Part shown: in pieces, positions 34,160 through 46,600 of the stretch | Layout of the letters: the number at the start of each line of letters is the position of its first letter | How positions within the stretch are numbered: position 1 is the stretch's first letter | Source of the DNA: Heliocidaris erythrogramma | Taxonomy: Eukaryota; Echinodermata; Echinoidea; Camarodonta; Echinometridae | Assembly: GCA_025617745.1 (NCBI GenBank) | Contig: CM046862.1 | Span: forward strand, 54,843,946-54,907,945 | Length of the DNA: 64,000 nucleotides | Direction: 5' to 3' | Program-made: the position numbers and the translations under genes | Notes under the pieces: generated by a model | What the model was told of the DNA's origin: nothing | Database searches by the model: none | The model's input: the letters and a program-made list of their open reading frames with translations, nothing else

Positions 34160-35299
34160 GAGTGAAGCCTGTCTATAAAGACCACTCGGGAGAAACAGTT
34201 AAACTGACTTTCTCAACAGGTTCTACAGCATATCCTTTTACTGGGGAGGCTTTGAAAGTGACCTGTAGCCACCTGGCTTTTTGCCAAGAAATGGCCACTG
34301 AAAAAAAATTAACTGTAACAGTAATTTTAGAAATGGTAAAATTACCCGATAGAGAAGAGAAAAATTTATTACATTATACAAATATTGACTGCTTTGAGGG
34401 GCATGGTGAAAAGTTTTGCCCAAGGTGATCTCGAAACTGTACCATAGGGCACGCTCGAGAGGTCACCAAGGAGCTATAGTTTTAACCCTTTTGAGAAAAT
34501 TGACCACATTTTGTGGTTTAGCTCAATAACTTTTGATTCAGAGCTCTAAAAAAATATACCAGATGCATGAGTAGAAAGAGAAAAAAAAATCTGCACACAC
34601 TTTAGGCAAAAAAAAAAAAAATGTTGTAGTGGCGTAACCGGCCCGACCCTAAAAATGTCGCCGACCCTAGTTTTTTGTTGTTTTTTTGGCTATCGATATC
34701 GCGTATCGTGCTGCCTTTGCGATCGCAATCGCGATCGAAAAACCCGGAAGTGTTGCGGACAGAACTAGCTGCGTGTATTATGTACTATACTGTCGTAAAA
34801 AAAAAAAAAAAAAAAATCCCGATCTACCTACCCTATTTTTCAGTGACCCGTTACGCCAATACAACAATTTTTTTTTTGGGCCTTATGTCCATTTTTGTTG
34901 CATGACCATATTGTGTTTGATGCCAGAAAATGTTAAAATGAGAATAAGCTTTCAAATCTTTAAGTTAGCAACACATCTTTGTTTTTTATCACAATTGGCA
35001 ATTTTTTCAACTTCTCGACGAAATTACTAACCAATGCATGTATATTGTTTTCAAAGACAGTTCAGCTTTTTAGAACCTTGTAGCACTAAAAGAAAAACAC
35101 TATTGTTTGAAGAACAACATGTGATGAATTTAGCCCTTGAATAATTCCTGTTCTGAAAGGATTACAGTGACCAGAAAAATAAGTAGAGGTAGTCAGTATT
35201 TGTGCTATATACCGGTACCCCATTCCTAATGTGGATTCTTGAAAAGACATTTTTGACAAAATACGACTTTCAAACTGTAGTGCAGTGCACTGACCAATC
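34160..35299. other. Intergenic, nothing recognised
   Basis: AT-rich with poly-A/T runs (34610, 34798-34817, 34868). Small ORFs on both strands are unsupported. A one-ended pogo-like fragment starts at 34160. Confidence 0.4.
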
Positions 35300-35475
35300 T
35301 AATGGGGGTGTTGCAAGAAAGTTGCGATTGATTGCAAGTTGCAACTGATCGGTACTGACCAATCAAAATCATTGTTGCAAGCGCATCTTCTTGAATGGGC
35401 AGACCCTGAACCATTCAGAATGGTTGTTATAATTTGCTTTACAATTTGCATGTTTCCATTGTTGACTTCTTCACA
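35300..35475. mobile_element. MITE, family I (GGGGTGTTGCAAG)
   Basis: Starts taatgggggtgttgcaagaa; its right end is degraded. Complete sisters lie at 36175-36329 and 42284-42466. Confidence 0.7.
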
Positions 35476-35787
35476 TTGTTCGTGCAAGTAGAACTATGCC
35501 CAGTCAATAGTTTTTACTATACTCCCCTGCAGTCGGTAGCAGATATCATGCCTGTAGTTTTGACCAATCAGAGGCCTTGAAATCATGGTATATTAAATAC
35601 TGCTGGAAAGCATATCTTTCGTTCCATATACAAATCACATTTTCTTACAATTGGATGGCAAATATGCTTTGGAGAAGGTGAAAATATACATTTTCTTTTT
35701 TTCTATTGGATATGGATTTTGATATTTCATTGCTTATTTGAATGGCAAGAAAGAGTACAATACATGTACCTAATGCACATTTACTGT

Positions 35788-36150
35788 TCAAGATTAAGTC
35801 GAGTTCTGGTCATGCAATGACATTGTGAAAGAAACTGGAAGCAATAGACCGCTTCGGTAATGTATGCAAATTTTATGCGTAGCTGTCAAACAAAGGTTAA
35901 TGTATGCAAACTGATTCCAAGCATTGAGGCTCATTTATAAAAAGCAGGTTAATGGAATAGCTCGTCACTAGGTGCTCAGAGAATATATGTGCATAAATTT
36001 GTATACATTACAGAAGCAGTCTATTGTGCCTGTTTTATGGTTCCATTTTGATATAATGATGTAATAATAATAATAATCTTTTGCAGTTGTTGTGCATATA
36101 AATATTGTAATGTATTGTCTCTTGTTATTGGTAAATAAATACAGTCATAT
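35788..36150. mobile_element. Family A fragment interrupted by a CAATAGAYC MITE
   Basis: Bases 35788-35841 carry ttaagtcgagttctggtcat and stop at caatagacc (35842). The CAATAGAYC element runs to 36026 with an internal deletion. Bases 36027-36150 match 20343-20475. Confidence 0.7.
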
Positions 36151-36174
36151 ATTATGTTAACTCTCTCAACTGAC

Positions 36175-36329
36175 TTATGGGGTGCTGCAAGAAAGTTGCG
36201 ATTGACCAATCAAAATCATTGTTGCAAGCGCATCTTCTTGAATGGGCAGACCCTGAACCATTCAGAATGGTTGTTCTAATTTGCTTTACAATTTGCAATT
36301 GATTGCAACTTTCTCGCAACACCCCATTA
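36175..36329. mobile_element. MITE, family I
   Basis: TTA-flanked element with ends tggggtgctgcaagaaagtt and aactttctcgcaacacccca. Possible PIF/Harbinger-type MITE. Confidence 0.8.
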
Positions 36330-36355
36330 GAGAGAATAAGAAATCTCATAAATCA

Positions 36356-36495
36356 GGGGAGCATTTCATGAAAACAAGTTGTCTGATATTTTATCCGACA
36401 ACTGTTATAAGCTACTGAAATCCTTGCATCTGATTGGCTGAGAGCAAATTTGTCGGATAAAATGTCTGACAAGTCCTTTGATGAAACGCCCCCCA
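36356..36495. mobile_element. Hairpin MITE, family F
   Basis: From aggggagcatttcatgaaaa to tgatgaaacgccccccag. Arms contain ttgtctgatattttatccga and its complement. Confidence 0.8.
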
Positions 36496-36524
36496 GGCAT
36501 CTTTTCCAGAACCCAATCTTCTCT

Positions 36525-36720
36525 TTTGGCAAGACATTAATCCACATTTTGCCACTCTCCACCCAGGTGAAGTAAATGGGTACCTGGCAGGATTTATTCC
36601 TTGAAATGCACTGTGCGCTGAACTAAAGCCAGGGTAATAATATCTAAAACCCTTTGGAAGCGCATAGGGACGTTATATTATAATGTGATATGCGCTATAC
36701 AAGAACAGTGGTATTATTAT
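36525..36720 (+). mobile_element. SINE body fragment
   Basis: Contains ttggcaagacattaatccac and accatt-tail features such as gggtaataatatctaaaacc. The tRNA-like head is missing. Confidence 0.75.
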
Positions 36721-36966
36721 TATATAAGATAAATTTTTCAGTCGAAGAAAGTGAATGTATACGTAGTAAACGTAGCATCTGTACTATATTGTCTAATGCC
36801 TGTAAACACCGATGAATGAATGCCCCAGGTAGAGCAGTAAAATGTCATGGTGAGGAAAGCATTTTTCTTTTCAAATGACTTGTTCTTGAAGTTGACAGTG
36901 AGTGGAAAAAATAGAAGTATGATGAGTTTTCTGCATCTATGCTGTGTGTGTGTGTGTGTGATCTTG

Positions 36967-37151
36967 TATAGCCGTATGTCCGAGGACACTTTCGGACAGA
37001 GAACAAAAGAAAATTCATGAGAACAATGGTCCTCTGAAGCCGGACAATAGTCCTCTAAAGTCGAACAGTGAATTTGAGCCTTATTCCGTCGACTGTCTGA
37101 GGACGAAGGAACAATAGAGGAACAATACTTGTCCTCGGAAATATAGCTATA
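36967..37151. mobile_element. Short MITE with TATAGC termini
   Basis: Ends tatagccgtatgtccgagga and tcctcggaaatatagctata are imperfect inverse complements. The interior repeats gtcctct(g/a)aag. GT microsatellites flank it (36944-36960 and 37159-37181). Confidence 0.6.
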
Positions 37152-37564
37152 AACAATTGTGTGTGTGTGTGTGTGTGTGCGGTAGTGCTGTTATCAACAA
37201 GCCTTTTGGCAACAATCTTGACAAAACGCCATTTTAGTGGGAAGATGACGTGTCGACACAGTTGCGATGTTGGCGACATAATTACATACAACTAACTGTG
37301 AATAGCACATTAGATATCCATTGGAAGAGAGCGGACATTTTGTCTGAATTCCCCATCAAATTATTTGTTAGGTGTTTTAATACTTCTTTTGGCAGTTTCT
37401 GTGTTTCTAGATTACTGTTGCACTACATTTCATCTCCGAATGTTGCAGCGACAGTAACGTGTTCTTGCACATGGAATTTACCAATCATTTCTTGGCGACA
37501 AAATGTTCACGTCAGTCCTAAAATTTGCTTTATACTTTTATTTCTATTTTTAGCTTACCTGAGC

Positions 37565-38208
37565 TTAAAGGACAATTAACCCCACATGATATTCTAGATG
37601 CGGTATTGTCTGCTACGTCTTTCCATGGAGGCTGCCATTTTGTGCATGACACGGATCATTAGGTACCATATGCATTGATAATAGCCTACCTTTACAACAG
37701 ATACGTCGCTTTGTTCTGATTTTATTACGATTGTTATTGGTCATGGGCCTAGATAATTGACGACCCATGAATTCTAATAGCCATCCTGTAATGCAGATTC
37801 CTCGCTTTGTTTTGGTATTGTTACGATTGTCTCCGTCCTTGACGTCAATTCTCCGTCTCCACGTACAGAAAGTATATTTTTATGAACAAATTAAGACCTT
37901 TTAAAAAATATATAAAACTAAACTTACATTTCAGAATATGTGACTATATCTAATATATATTTGTCCTCTAAAAATCAATTACAAGTTAACGATGAAGGAA
38001 ATATTACTTGGGATGAAAAATATTTTCGTGTACACATAAAGTAATGGCAGCCCCCTTATTATTGCTAGCAGACAATAACTTGGCTGGAAAATAGTGATTT
38101 ATATCTATATCCTGTGTTTTTACATGAAATTGCATGTATCAAATAAGAGGCATATACTACACCATTCAAAATAAGCTAGTTCATACGCTGAGGTTAATTT
38201 CCCTTTAA
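37565..38208. mobile_element. Kolobok/T2-like MITE, family B (644 bp)
   Basis: TTAA-flanked, ends TTAAAGGACAATTAACC and GGTTAATTTCCCTTTAA. Almost identical, and identical in length, to 43604-44247. An inverted copy lies at 58915-59538. Confidence 0.9.
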
Positions 38209-38790
38209 GGCTGAGTGAGCTATTGCGATGGAAATTTGTCCGGCGTCCGTCGTCCGTTAACTTTTTACATTTTCATCTTCTTCTCCAAAACCCTTGATCG
38301 GAATTCAACCAAACTTGGTAGGAATCATCCTTAGGGGTAGGGGACCCAAAGTTGCTAAAATGGTACATGTGGCCCCCAGGGGCGCCCAGGGGGAAGGCCC
38401 CCAAGTGTAAAAGCTATGTAAATTTCAAACATCTTCTTCTCCAGAACCAGGCATAGCTCAGACTTGGTATTATATGGAAATACCTCTATAGATGAAGAAT
38501 GAATGTTGTTCTTGAAATTTCTCTGAGTGGCCCTATAGGGGCCCTGTGGGGGTAACATACTGGAGGGGGTGGGGCAAGTTGTCCGCCATCCATAAACTTT
38601 TACATTTTCAACTTCTTCTCCAAAACCGAACTTGGTAGGAAGCTCAGACTTGATACTCTATAGATGAAGATGAAGAATGAAATTTTTCTGGGGGCCCTAA
38701 CATCATCTCATGTACATCCTCCTAGTTGTTTCAATTTCTAGCATATCTCCTGGTGGTGCTAGAGAGAACATGCGTCGTGCCCCCTGGGGC
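38209..38790. repeat. Dispersed repeat with internal subunits
   Basis: Segments like ttacattttcatcttcttct and aaacttggtaggaa occur twice (about 38265 and 38600). A gcccccaggggcgcc stretch is also present. Non-coding. Confidence 0.5.
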
Positions 38791-39249
38791 TCTTGTTACC
38801 ATTATTATGAACTTGGTTTTTGCACTTGTTGCTGGCAATATCATTATTAAACCTACGTGTTCTACAACAACTACAAAATTATTTTGCATTAATTTTAGCA
38901 GACCATAATCGTCGGATATATAGTCAGCTCCCAAACAATGAACATCAATATCTCACGAGCGTTGAGATATGATAATATTGTAACAGCGCCATCTACGACA
39001 TAGATGACGGTATAAACTTTTAACTATAGAAAAGATAAAAATATATTTTAACGGTTGAACATTTTTACTGATTTCGTTTATAAATTTTACATGATTTAGA
39101 ACAGGACATTACATTTTAATTTACACTAAACCACTAGTTTCTTGAAACTTGTATAAAGAGATTCTATTTTAATAGCCATTTGACCGAGTTTTGAATCCCG
39201 CTGAATGATAGTCAAAGTGTAGAGTTTCAGAAAGTAAGCAAAGTTGCTT

Positions 39250-40425
39250 AATCGATTAATTTTGTTTTCTATATCGATTCATTCATCGGATGGGAAAGAA
39301 AACAACCAATATATCTGATGGAAAATCAAAGCAAATCTATGTACAATTAATAAAGAAAGATGGATTTAAACCTTTGGTTTTTGAGAGAATTGGAAGGAAC
39401 TATGGTTTTTCCTGCAAGGAAATAGAAAACATATTTTTAAGACTAAGACAATTTACACTGAATAATCCACTAACAGAGTTCAGTTCAAAGTTATATATAC
39501 AAACCATCACCTCTTAGGTTTTGGTCTTGTCTCGACTAATTTATGCTCATTTTGCGAAAAAGAAGAAGAATTATATAAACAGTTATTCTCTTCTTGTGAA
39601 TTTGCACAATCAGTGTGGGAAATGTGCACGAGATTTTTAGATTTTGAAATAAATAACTGTAGTTGGGAGGAAATTCTGTTTGGGAAGGAGGAGAGAAATA
39701 AAGGAAAACATCAATTAATGAACCACGTTCTAGTTCTTGTTAAATATCTGATTTATAGAAATAGAGAACTTAAAAAACCACCTTCATATGATGAAATAAA
39801 GGATAGTATTATAGGGATAAAGTAGAAGAAAGGAAATTGACAGCAATGAGGGGGACTCTCACTATCCATTTTTCTAAATGGGAAAACCTGAATATTAGAC
39901 AAAGAATTGGAACCCAGAGCCAGTCGTCCACCGGTAAGGTGGGGGGGGGGGGGGGGGGGGGGGGGATAAGGGGGAGGTCGGGTAGGGTAGGGTTAAAAAA
40001 CAAATAAAACTTTTCTCTCAGGACAACTGTACAGTACAAAGGAAGTGTAAAACAAATTTGTTGGATTATACAACTGGATATTTTTATTTCAATAATATTT
40101 ATGTTGTTTGTTTTTTTCTCTGGAAATATGAATTTTAGTTTGAAACTATGATGTATGGAAATTGATCATGTAAGGAAAAAAAAAGGAAAAACGTTTGTCA
40201 GTTTAAGGATTAAGAGTATATGATTAAGGATATCAATTAATTTATCCACAGTTTTTGTTATATCAATTTCTTTTGAAGCCTTTTGTTAGACGAAAATTTA
40301 TACTGTTTTAGAATATTATCATATTTGCAGTTTGTGTTATATACGATGATTAATTTGTACCATGATTGTAATTTGTTTCAAGAGAGAAAAGAATAAAAAC
40401 TGATTATAATAAAAAAGAAAAAAAG
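39250..40425 (+). mobile_element. Decayed tail of an L1/Tx1-like retrotransposon
   Basis: Two frames that must be joined by frameshifts give the end of a reverse-transcriptase polyprotein: EFSSKLYIQ, then CSFCEKEEELYKQLFSSCEF, QSVWEMCTRFLDFE and HVLVLVKYLIYRNREL. After another shift comes IHFSKWENL. The CSFC...C spacing and the C-terminal KWE-type end are usual for this group. The element ends in an A-rich tail near 40390-40425. Broken, hence inactive. Confidence 0.75.
39942..39966 (+). repeat. Poly-G run
   Basis: About 25 consecutive G inside the degraded retrotransposon. Other homopolymer G or C runs lie at 42567-42577, 44587-44614, 48940-48957 and 49085-49101. Confidence 0.9.
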
Positions 40426-40865
40426 ATGGCAGAAATGCAGAAATGAATTACTAAAAGAAAAAATTTGAAACTGCAATACAACTTCGCCAAAGGAGACAGA
40501 CATCTGTACTCTTAAACAGATGAGATTGATCACTGGCTTGACTGCCCGCAGAGTGAAATTTCTTTCTTTTCTTTCTGGAGATCACTCCTAAATAGTGATT
40601 ACTGAAGTGACTCCCCGGGGAGTGAAAAATGAATAAAAACTCACTCTTTTTTAAATTTTTCCTTTAGGGAGAGAGGTAGATAGATTAACGATGAAATGTA
40701 ATACTTTTGCTTCAGTGTGCATGCGCCTCTAATTTGTTAATATCAAAGTAATGTCTGCATGTTCAAAGCAAACTCATATCAGATCAGTTAAAACTAATCC
40801 AGTGTATCGAAATATTACTTTCTTTTGAACAATAAAATTACGGGGAGATAAAAGGGGTAAAAGTG

Positions 40866-41395
40866 AAAAAGAGACGAAGAAGCTGAAAATGAAGAAGAAG
40901 AAAAAAAGAAAGAAAGAAGAAGGAGAAGAAGAAGAAGAAGAAGAAGAAGAAAGGAAGAAGAAGGAGAAGAAGAAAGAAAAAAGGAATAACGAAGAAAAAG
41001 AAGAAGAATAATAAAGGAAGAAGAAGGAGAAGAAGAAGAAGAAGAAGAAGAAAGAAAAAGGAATAACGAAGAAGAAAAAGAAGAAAAGGAAAAAGAAGAA
41101 GAAAAAGAAGAGGAAAAAGAAGAAGAAGAAGAAGAATAAAGGAAGAAGAAGAAGACGAAGAAAGGAAGAAGAAGGAGAAGAAGAAGAAAGAAAAAGGAAT
41201 AACGAAAAAGAAGAAGAAGAAGAATAAAGGAAGAAGAAGAAGAAGAAGAAGAAGAAGAAGAAGAAGAAGAAGAAAGGAAGAAGAAGGAGAAGAAGAAGAA
41301 AGAAAAAGGAATAACGAAGAAGAAAAAGAAGAAAAAGAAAAAGAAGAAGAAGAAGAAGAGGAAGAAGAAGAAGGAGAAGAAAAGATGGCATTTCA
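40866..41395 (+). repeat. GAA-rich microsatellite, 530 bp
   Basis: Nearly pure purine on this strand (aagaagaag with aaggaataacgaag interruptions at about 40980, 41060, 41190 and 41305). The recurring interruption shows a higher-order unit. Phe/Ser-rich minus-strand ORFs are artefacts. Confidence 0.95.
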
Positions 41396-41753
41396 GAATA
41401 TGCATGCACTTGTATTTATTCCCATGTTTTCTGCTGGTTTGTTTGGTTTGATGATAAATGTTATACAATTAAGAAGAGAAATCTGGGAAGAGGAGGGAAG
41501 CTTAGTAAATTGCCCGGAATGTTCCCGCTGCCTATACATGTAGGCCTATTATTGTAGGGCCTATTGATTCTTGGAGTCGTTATTTTTTTATAGCCTATAA
41601 GGCTTTACGTATTTATCAGATGAAAAGTTTTTTTGTTATAAAAAAAAATAAGACAAATGAGCGCAGACCAAGACTATCATTCATAATTATGTGGAACAGT
41701 CAGCCTGGACACAAGGCTACGAGCTAACTCATAAAATTTACTGTTAGGGAATG

Positions 41754-41791
41754 CCACAGAACTCCTAAAGACGTCTTTAGGGGTTCTGTGG
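41754..41791. repeat. 38-bp near-perfect palindrome
   Basis: Centre aagacgtctt; arms ccacagaactcctaaagac and gtctttaggggttctgtgg differ at one base. ggaatg flanks both sides. Nearby, cttaccca(g/t)tggtca is repeated three times (41816-41880). Confidence 0.85.
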
Positions 41792-42283
41792 GGAATGTTG
41801 ACTGGCTGAAAATCTTACCCAGTGGTCAGGTAACATCCCGTAAGCTTACCCAGTGGTCACTCAGGCTTACCCATTGGTCAGTTAATGTTACCAACCTGGT
41901 TGTCTATTTCAGGGTATTTCAGATTGATTTTCATTCGTAGCGTAACTTGAACGGCGTTTGATTCTTGTAGGCCTGCAGAATTTACTTCTTGGAAGATAAG
42001 CACGCAAATTCAAGTCCACAGTCTGACTTTATAACTTCGTGTTTATCATCAACATTTTTCACGGGACCGACATGGCCTACCTTTCGAGTAAATCACCACA
42101 ATAATGATGTTTAAAACAATTATCGATAACATTTAAGTTTTATGAAAAAGGGCACTGAAGTATAGTAGTAACTTCGTTATGATAATGGGTGAACGTAAAA
42201 TACAAAGGTAGTAGGCTACACTGACCTCTCGTGATGCTGGTTATACTATACTATACTACCTGCAGAGGAGGCACAATTAAGAC

Positions 42284-42466
42284 TTATGGGGTGTTGCAAG
42301 AAAGTTGCGATTGATTGCAAGTTGCAACTGATCGATACTGACCAATCAAAATCATTGTTGCAAGCGCATCTTCTTGAATGGGCAGACCCTGAACCATTCA
42401 GAATGGTTGTTCTAATTTGCTTTACAATTTGCAATCGATTGCAACTTTCTTGCAACACCCCATTAG
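42284..42466. mobile_element. MITE, family I
   Basis: TTA-flanked, ends tggggtgttgcaagaaagtt and aactttcttgcaacacccca. Both-strand small ORFs are incidental. Confidence 0.8.
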
Positions 42467-42578
42467 TCTCCAAAGAAATTCAGTTAAAAAAGGGGGCATC
42501 ACATTAATTTTAGGTCCCTTTAGCCTCCCAAATTTAAAAAATTTAAAAAAGGTCATCAGCTTTAAGGGGGGGGGGGGG

Positions 42579-42823
42579 CATGTGCACTTTTGTTTTCAAA
42601 ATGGATATGAGGAGCACCTCCCACAAATCAGCTAGTGACTACCTGATTGTTTATATCTGCTGTTAGCTAGAGATCTATCTAGGCATTACCATAGTGGTAT
42701 CGAGTGCACTTTTGTTTTCAAAATGGATATGAGGAGCACCTCCCACAAATCAGCTAGTGACTACCTGATTGTTTATATCTGCTGTTAGCTAGAGATCAAT
42801 CTCGGCATTACCATAGTGGTATA
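42579..42823 (+). repeat. Tandem duplication, unit about 122 bp, two copies
   Basis: gtgcacttttgttttcaaaa ... ccatagtggtat occurs at about 42579-42700 and 42702-42823 with very few differences. Bases 42824-43307 show nothing else clear. Confidence 0.9.
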
Positions 42824-43307
42824 TCCAGGACTAACTTACACCTGCACCAACTGCCAGGTGTGTATTTCCAATGCAGAATAGGATTGTACAGCCACCGCAG
42901 ATACATGTAAACAACAAATCAGACCGACTTTAGCGCAAACTCCATTGTCTCTCGAGACAACTACAGACGAAAGTCATCTAACATTTCAAACACTACAAAA
43001 TATAGAGCTGAACTATAGCCATAGTCAGCTTCCCCAAAAAACCGTGTCTTTAGCGCAGACACGTTCAATTAATTGTGAAATGACGTCATGTAAATCGAGT
43101 GAAAAAATTGATGAATATACATACAGATTAAAAAAAGATACACGGTTATGTATTTCTTCTTACAACGATTGCACTCATCAAAAATATATCATTTTGGATT
43201 AAAAATTAAAATTCGTATAGATGTTGAATGAATTATATTAAAAAATGATTTAATTCTATATAGTATTATTTTTGTAGAATTATTCGATCCGGTCTAGTAA
43301 ACTTATT

Positions 43308-43525
43308 GTAAAAATATATATATATATATATATATATTTTAAATGAAACATCATAATCGATTAACTTTCTTTAATCGATCTTATTGTAGTGAACGATGCG
43401 AAGTTTGCTAGATGTACTTTTATCAGTGAAGTGAAAAAGAAGAGGAAGGAGCTGGAGGGGCAAGAAGAAGAAGAAGAAGAAGAAGAAGAAGAAGAAGAAG
43501 AAGAAGAAGGAGAAGAAGAAGAATG
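43308..43525. repeat. TA and GAA microsatellites
   Basis: A TA run at 43316-43338 and a GAA run at 43464-43525. Confidence 0.9.
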
Positions 43526-43603
43526 ACAGGAAAGGATAAATAACAAAATAATGCAGTAATTATTTTGTTAATTTTTTTTTCATCATTCATTGTCAAATAT
43601 TAT

Positions 43604-44247
43604 TTAAAGGACAATTAACCCCACATGATATTCTAGATGCGGTATTGTCTGCTACGTCTTTCCATGGAGGCTGCCATTTTGTGCATGACACGGATCATTA
43701 GGTACCATATGCATTGATAATAGCCTACCTTTACAACAGATACGTCGCTTTGTTCTGATTTTATTACGATTGTTATTGGCCATGGGCCTAGATAATTGAC
43801 GACCCATGAGTTCTAATAGCCATCCTGTAATGCAGATTCCTCGCTTTGTTTTGGTATTGTTACGATTGTCTCCGTCCTTGACGTCAATTCTCCGTCTCCA
43901 CGTACAGAAAGTATATTTTTATGAACAAATTAAGACCTTTTAAAAAATATATAAAACTAAACTTACATTTCAGAATATGTGACTATATCTAATATATATT
44001 TGTCCTCTAAAAATCAATTACAAGTTAACGATGAAGGAAATATTACTTGGGATGAAAAATATTTTCGTGTACACATAAAGTAATGGCAGCCCCCTTATTA
44101 TTGCTAGCAGACAATAACTTGGCTGGAAAATAGTGATTTATATCTATATCCTGTGTTTTTACATGAAATTGCATGTATCAAATAAGAGGCATATACTACA
44201 CCATTCAAAATAAGCTAATTCATACGCTGAGGTTAATTTCCCTTTAA
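43604..44247. mobile_element. Kolobok/T2-like MITE, family B (644 bp)
   Basis: Same orientation, length and TTAA ends as 37565-38208. By eye only about three substitutions separate the two. Confidence 0.9.
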
Positions 44248-44387
44248 GTATAACACTTGGCTACAATGAACACCCTGCATACAGCATTTAAGTCTTATAT
44301 GACCCTATAATTTGCAATATTATTTTTAGCGATAAACAGATAAATACCAACACCAATATTTTGCAGACATTTGTTGTTTTTTACTAT

Positions 44388-45121
44388 CGGGGTGAACTGG
44401 GACATCTGAGACATCTTGTCCCAGTTCACCCCAGTGACTTTTAGTGTATGTAAGGAAAATGAGCTTTTATCAGTCATAATCTATAGACATATTACATGAA
44501 AATATCTTTGGGTCTAAATAAAAATCACAAAACTTCTTATCAGTCAATTCCGTTTTACAGTTCATTCATACTACTTCAGAAAAACTTTTGTGTACCTCCC
44601 CCCCCCCCCCCCCCAAAAAAAAAAAATATATATATATATATATAAAAGTATTATGAACAACTACATGTATGTATTTCTGCCCAAAACCGTCGAAATGCAG
44701 TTTAAAATTTACAAAACGTTCATCATTTCATTCAATATCTTTGAAATGAGCATGAATCTTTAAGTGAACTTTTCAAGTGGCTTCCAAGCAAGTTTTTTTA
44801 GTGATATATTACCTCTAACTACCAGACGAAAGGGTGATTTTAAAGACTTTTGTCCCATTTCTCCCCGACTGTCCCACTTCACCCATATTACTGTCCCGGT
44901 TCACCTCCACGGTGTCCCACTTTACCCCGTTCAAGTACCTCATTTTTAATGATTATTTGCATAAAAACTAAAAATATAGGGATTGTGTCAAATACCTTGT
45001 TTTGTAGCCTACTATTGGTACTATTTTGCCATGTAAAAATGGAGAGGCTACAATTAATATTTTAGAAGTTACACAGCAAAGAGTGCCAATTAAATCACGA
45101 TTCTTGTCCCACTTCACCCCG
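44388..45121. mobile_element. Element with CGGGGTGAANTGGGACA termini
   Basis: Left end cggggtgaactgggacatct, right end tgtcccacttcaccccg. Further inverted and direct gtcccacttcacccc-like copies lie inside (44420-44435, 44870-44935). About 734 bp, non-coding; superfamily unknown. A C-run/A-run and TA repeat lie at 44587-44645. Confidence 0.65.
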
Positions 45122-45208
45122 CTCTACCTTACATATGAGAAAAGAAAAGGGAGCATCAAACGAGGCACTTATCAGAAGTAAAAATGGCAATTATCATGGG
45201 AACATGGC

Positions 45209-45263
45209 ACTTAATTTGATTTGATGTGATTTGATTTGATTTGATTTGATTTGATTTGATTAA
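45209..45263. repeat. TTTGA pentanucleotide repeat
   Basis: gatttgatttgatttgattt run. The same motif forms the tail of the retrotransposon at 20859-20880, so this may be a tail remnant. Confidence 0.85.
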
Positions 45264-45487
45264 TAGAGAGAGAAGAGGGGCGATTATTAGAAGGGGAAAA
45301 GGGCACTTATTGGAAAGATAATGAGGTACTTTTAGTAGTACAAAAAGAGCAATTATCAGAGAGAAAGGGGCATTCAGGCGCATTTTTGGGAAACTTGAAA
45401 AAGTGGGGGTGCGCTGTGACCCCTGCTGGGATAGCCATAGCCGGTTGAGAACTGTACTCAGGCGAGGGAGCAAGGCAACCCGACAGA

Positions 45488-45518
<31 letters not shown>

Positions 45519-45638
45519 ACATCCGCCCACCCCCCTCAAATACGCCATTACTATAAGTCTGACTTATGACCATTCCTTTAAAACACACACACATACACAC
45601 ACCCAAGAGGGAGGCTATAAACAGCTGGCTTAAACCAG

Positions 45639-45975
45639 GGGGTGTTTCATCAAGTATTTTGTCAGTGATTTTTACCGACAACTTTTTATAAGCTACTGAA
45701 ATCCTTGCATCTGAATGGCTGAGAGCAAATTTGTCGGTTAAAATCACTGACAAAACGCTGAATTAAACGCTCCCCTGGGTAATAATTGTCAAAGCCCTTT
45801 GGAAGTACTAGGAACTTTCATAAGATTACATGCACTTTACAATTAAACAATGGCATATTCCGAATTAACCGATCATTATAGAGTTTCTTTCAAATTTTGA
45901 AAATTGAAAAACGCTATGATAATCACCTTGTCTTATATTACGCCGCGGGGGCATAATATTAACAAAATAGTCATC
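45639..45975. repeat. Local duplication, copy 1 (family F MITE plus flank)
   Basis: Begins with a family F hairpin (45639-45777). It continues through aattaaacaatggcatattc and attacgccgcgggggcataa. The whole block recurs at 48021-48355. Confidence 0.85.
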
Positions 45976-46600
45976 ATTGATAACAGATGAATGTAATTAT
46001 TTGTCACCAGGCACTTGACAAATGTGTCTTTCATGTAGACATGAAATTTGATGAGGTTACGAGAACGGCCTATTCACGATCAGTACAGGTTTCCATTTCC
46101 TTTGAATCAATCCCATCAAACACAGTAACGAGTCATAACAACAAATCAAGTGATGTATTTTAGTCAATATTTAAGTAGATTGATAGACCTGTTATTGACT
46201 TGTACCACACTGCTACAAGAACTCAATTAGCAAATCAGGAAAGATTTACAGAGATTTCGGTTTCAAATCCCGGTGCTTTTCTTGTGAATACCGGTACTCT
46301 CACTTTCAGACATGTATGTGTCAAGACTACTGTCAAACTAACAATACCCAGATAACTTATTTAATGTCTCTTAGTCCCATGTACTTTCTTTTCTGCAAAT
46401 GATCAGGAATCAAGAGGTTATTGACAGATGTTGCAACAACGTGATCTATTTTTTTTTTTCAGTGCGTAGATGGGGTTCATTTTTTTGACTTAGGACAAGA
46501 TCAAGACCATGTTCCAACAGCTAACAAAAGAGAAGTTCTCCTGACGGTTCCCGAAACACTTTGCTCGTATTCTAAAAAAAGTTTAAACCGGACACTGGGT
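45976..46600. other. Intergenic, nothing recognised
   Basis: AT-rich, no bounded element seen. The end resembles the outer part of a gtattctaaa-type repeat. Confidence 0.4.

Noticed and set aside
40774-41468. Phe/Ser-rich ORFs of about 210 codons (minus strand)
   Set aside because: Reading frames of the GAA microsatellite; not membrane proteins.
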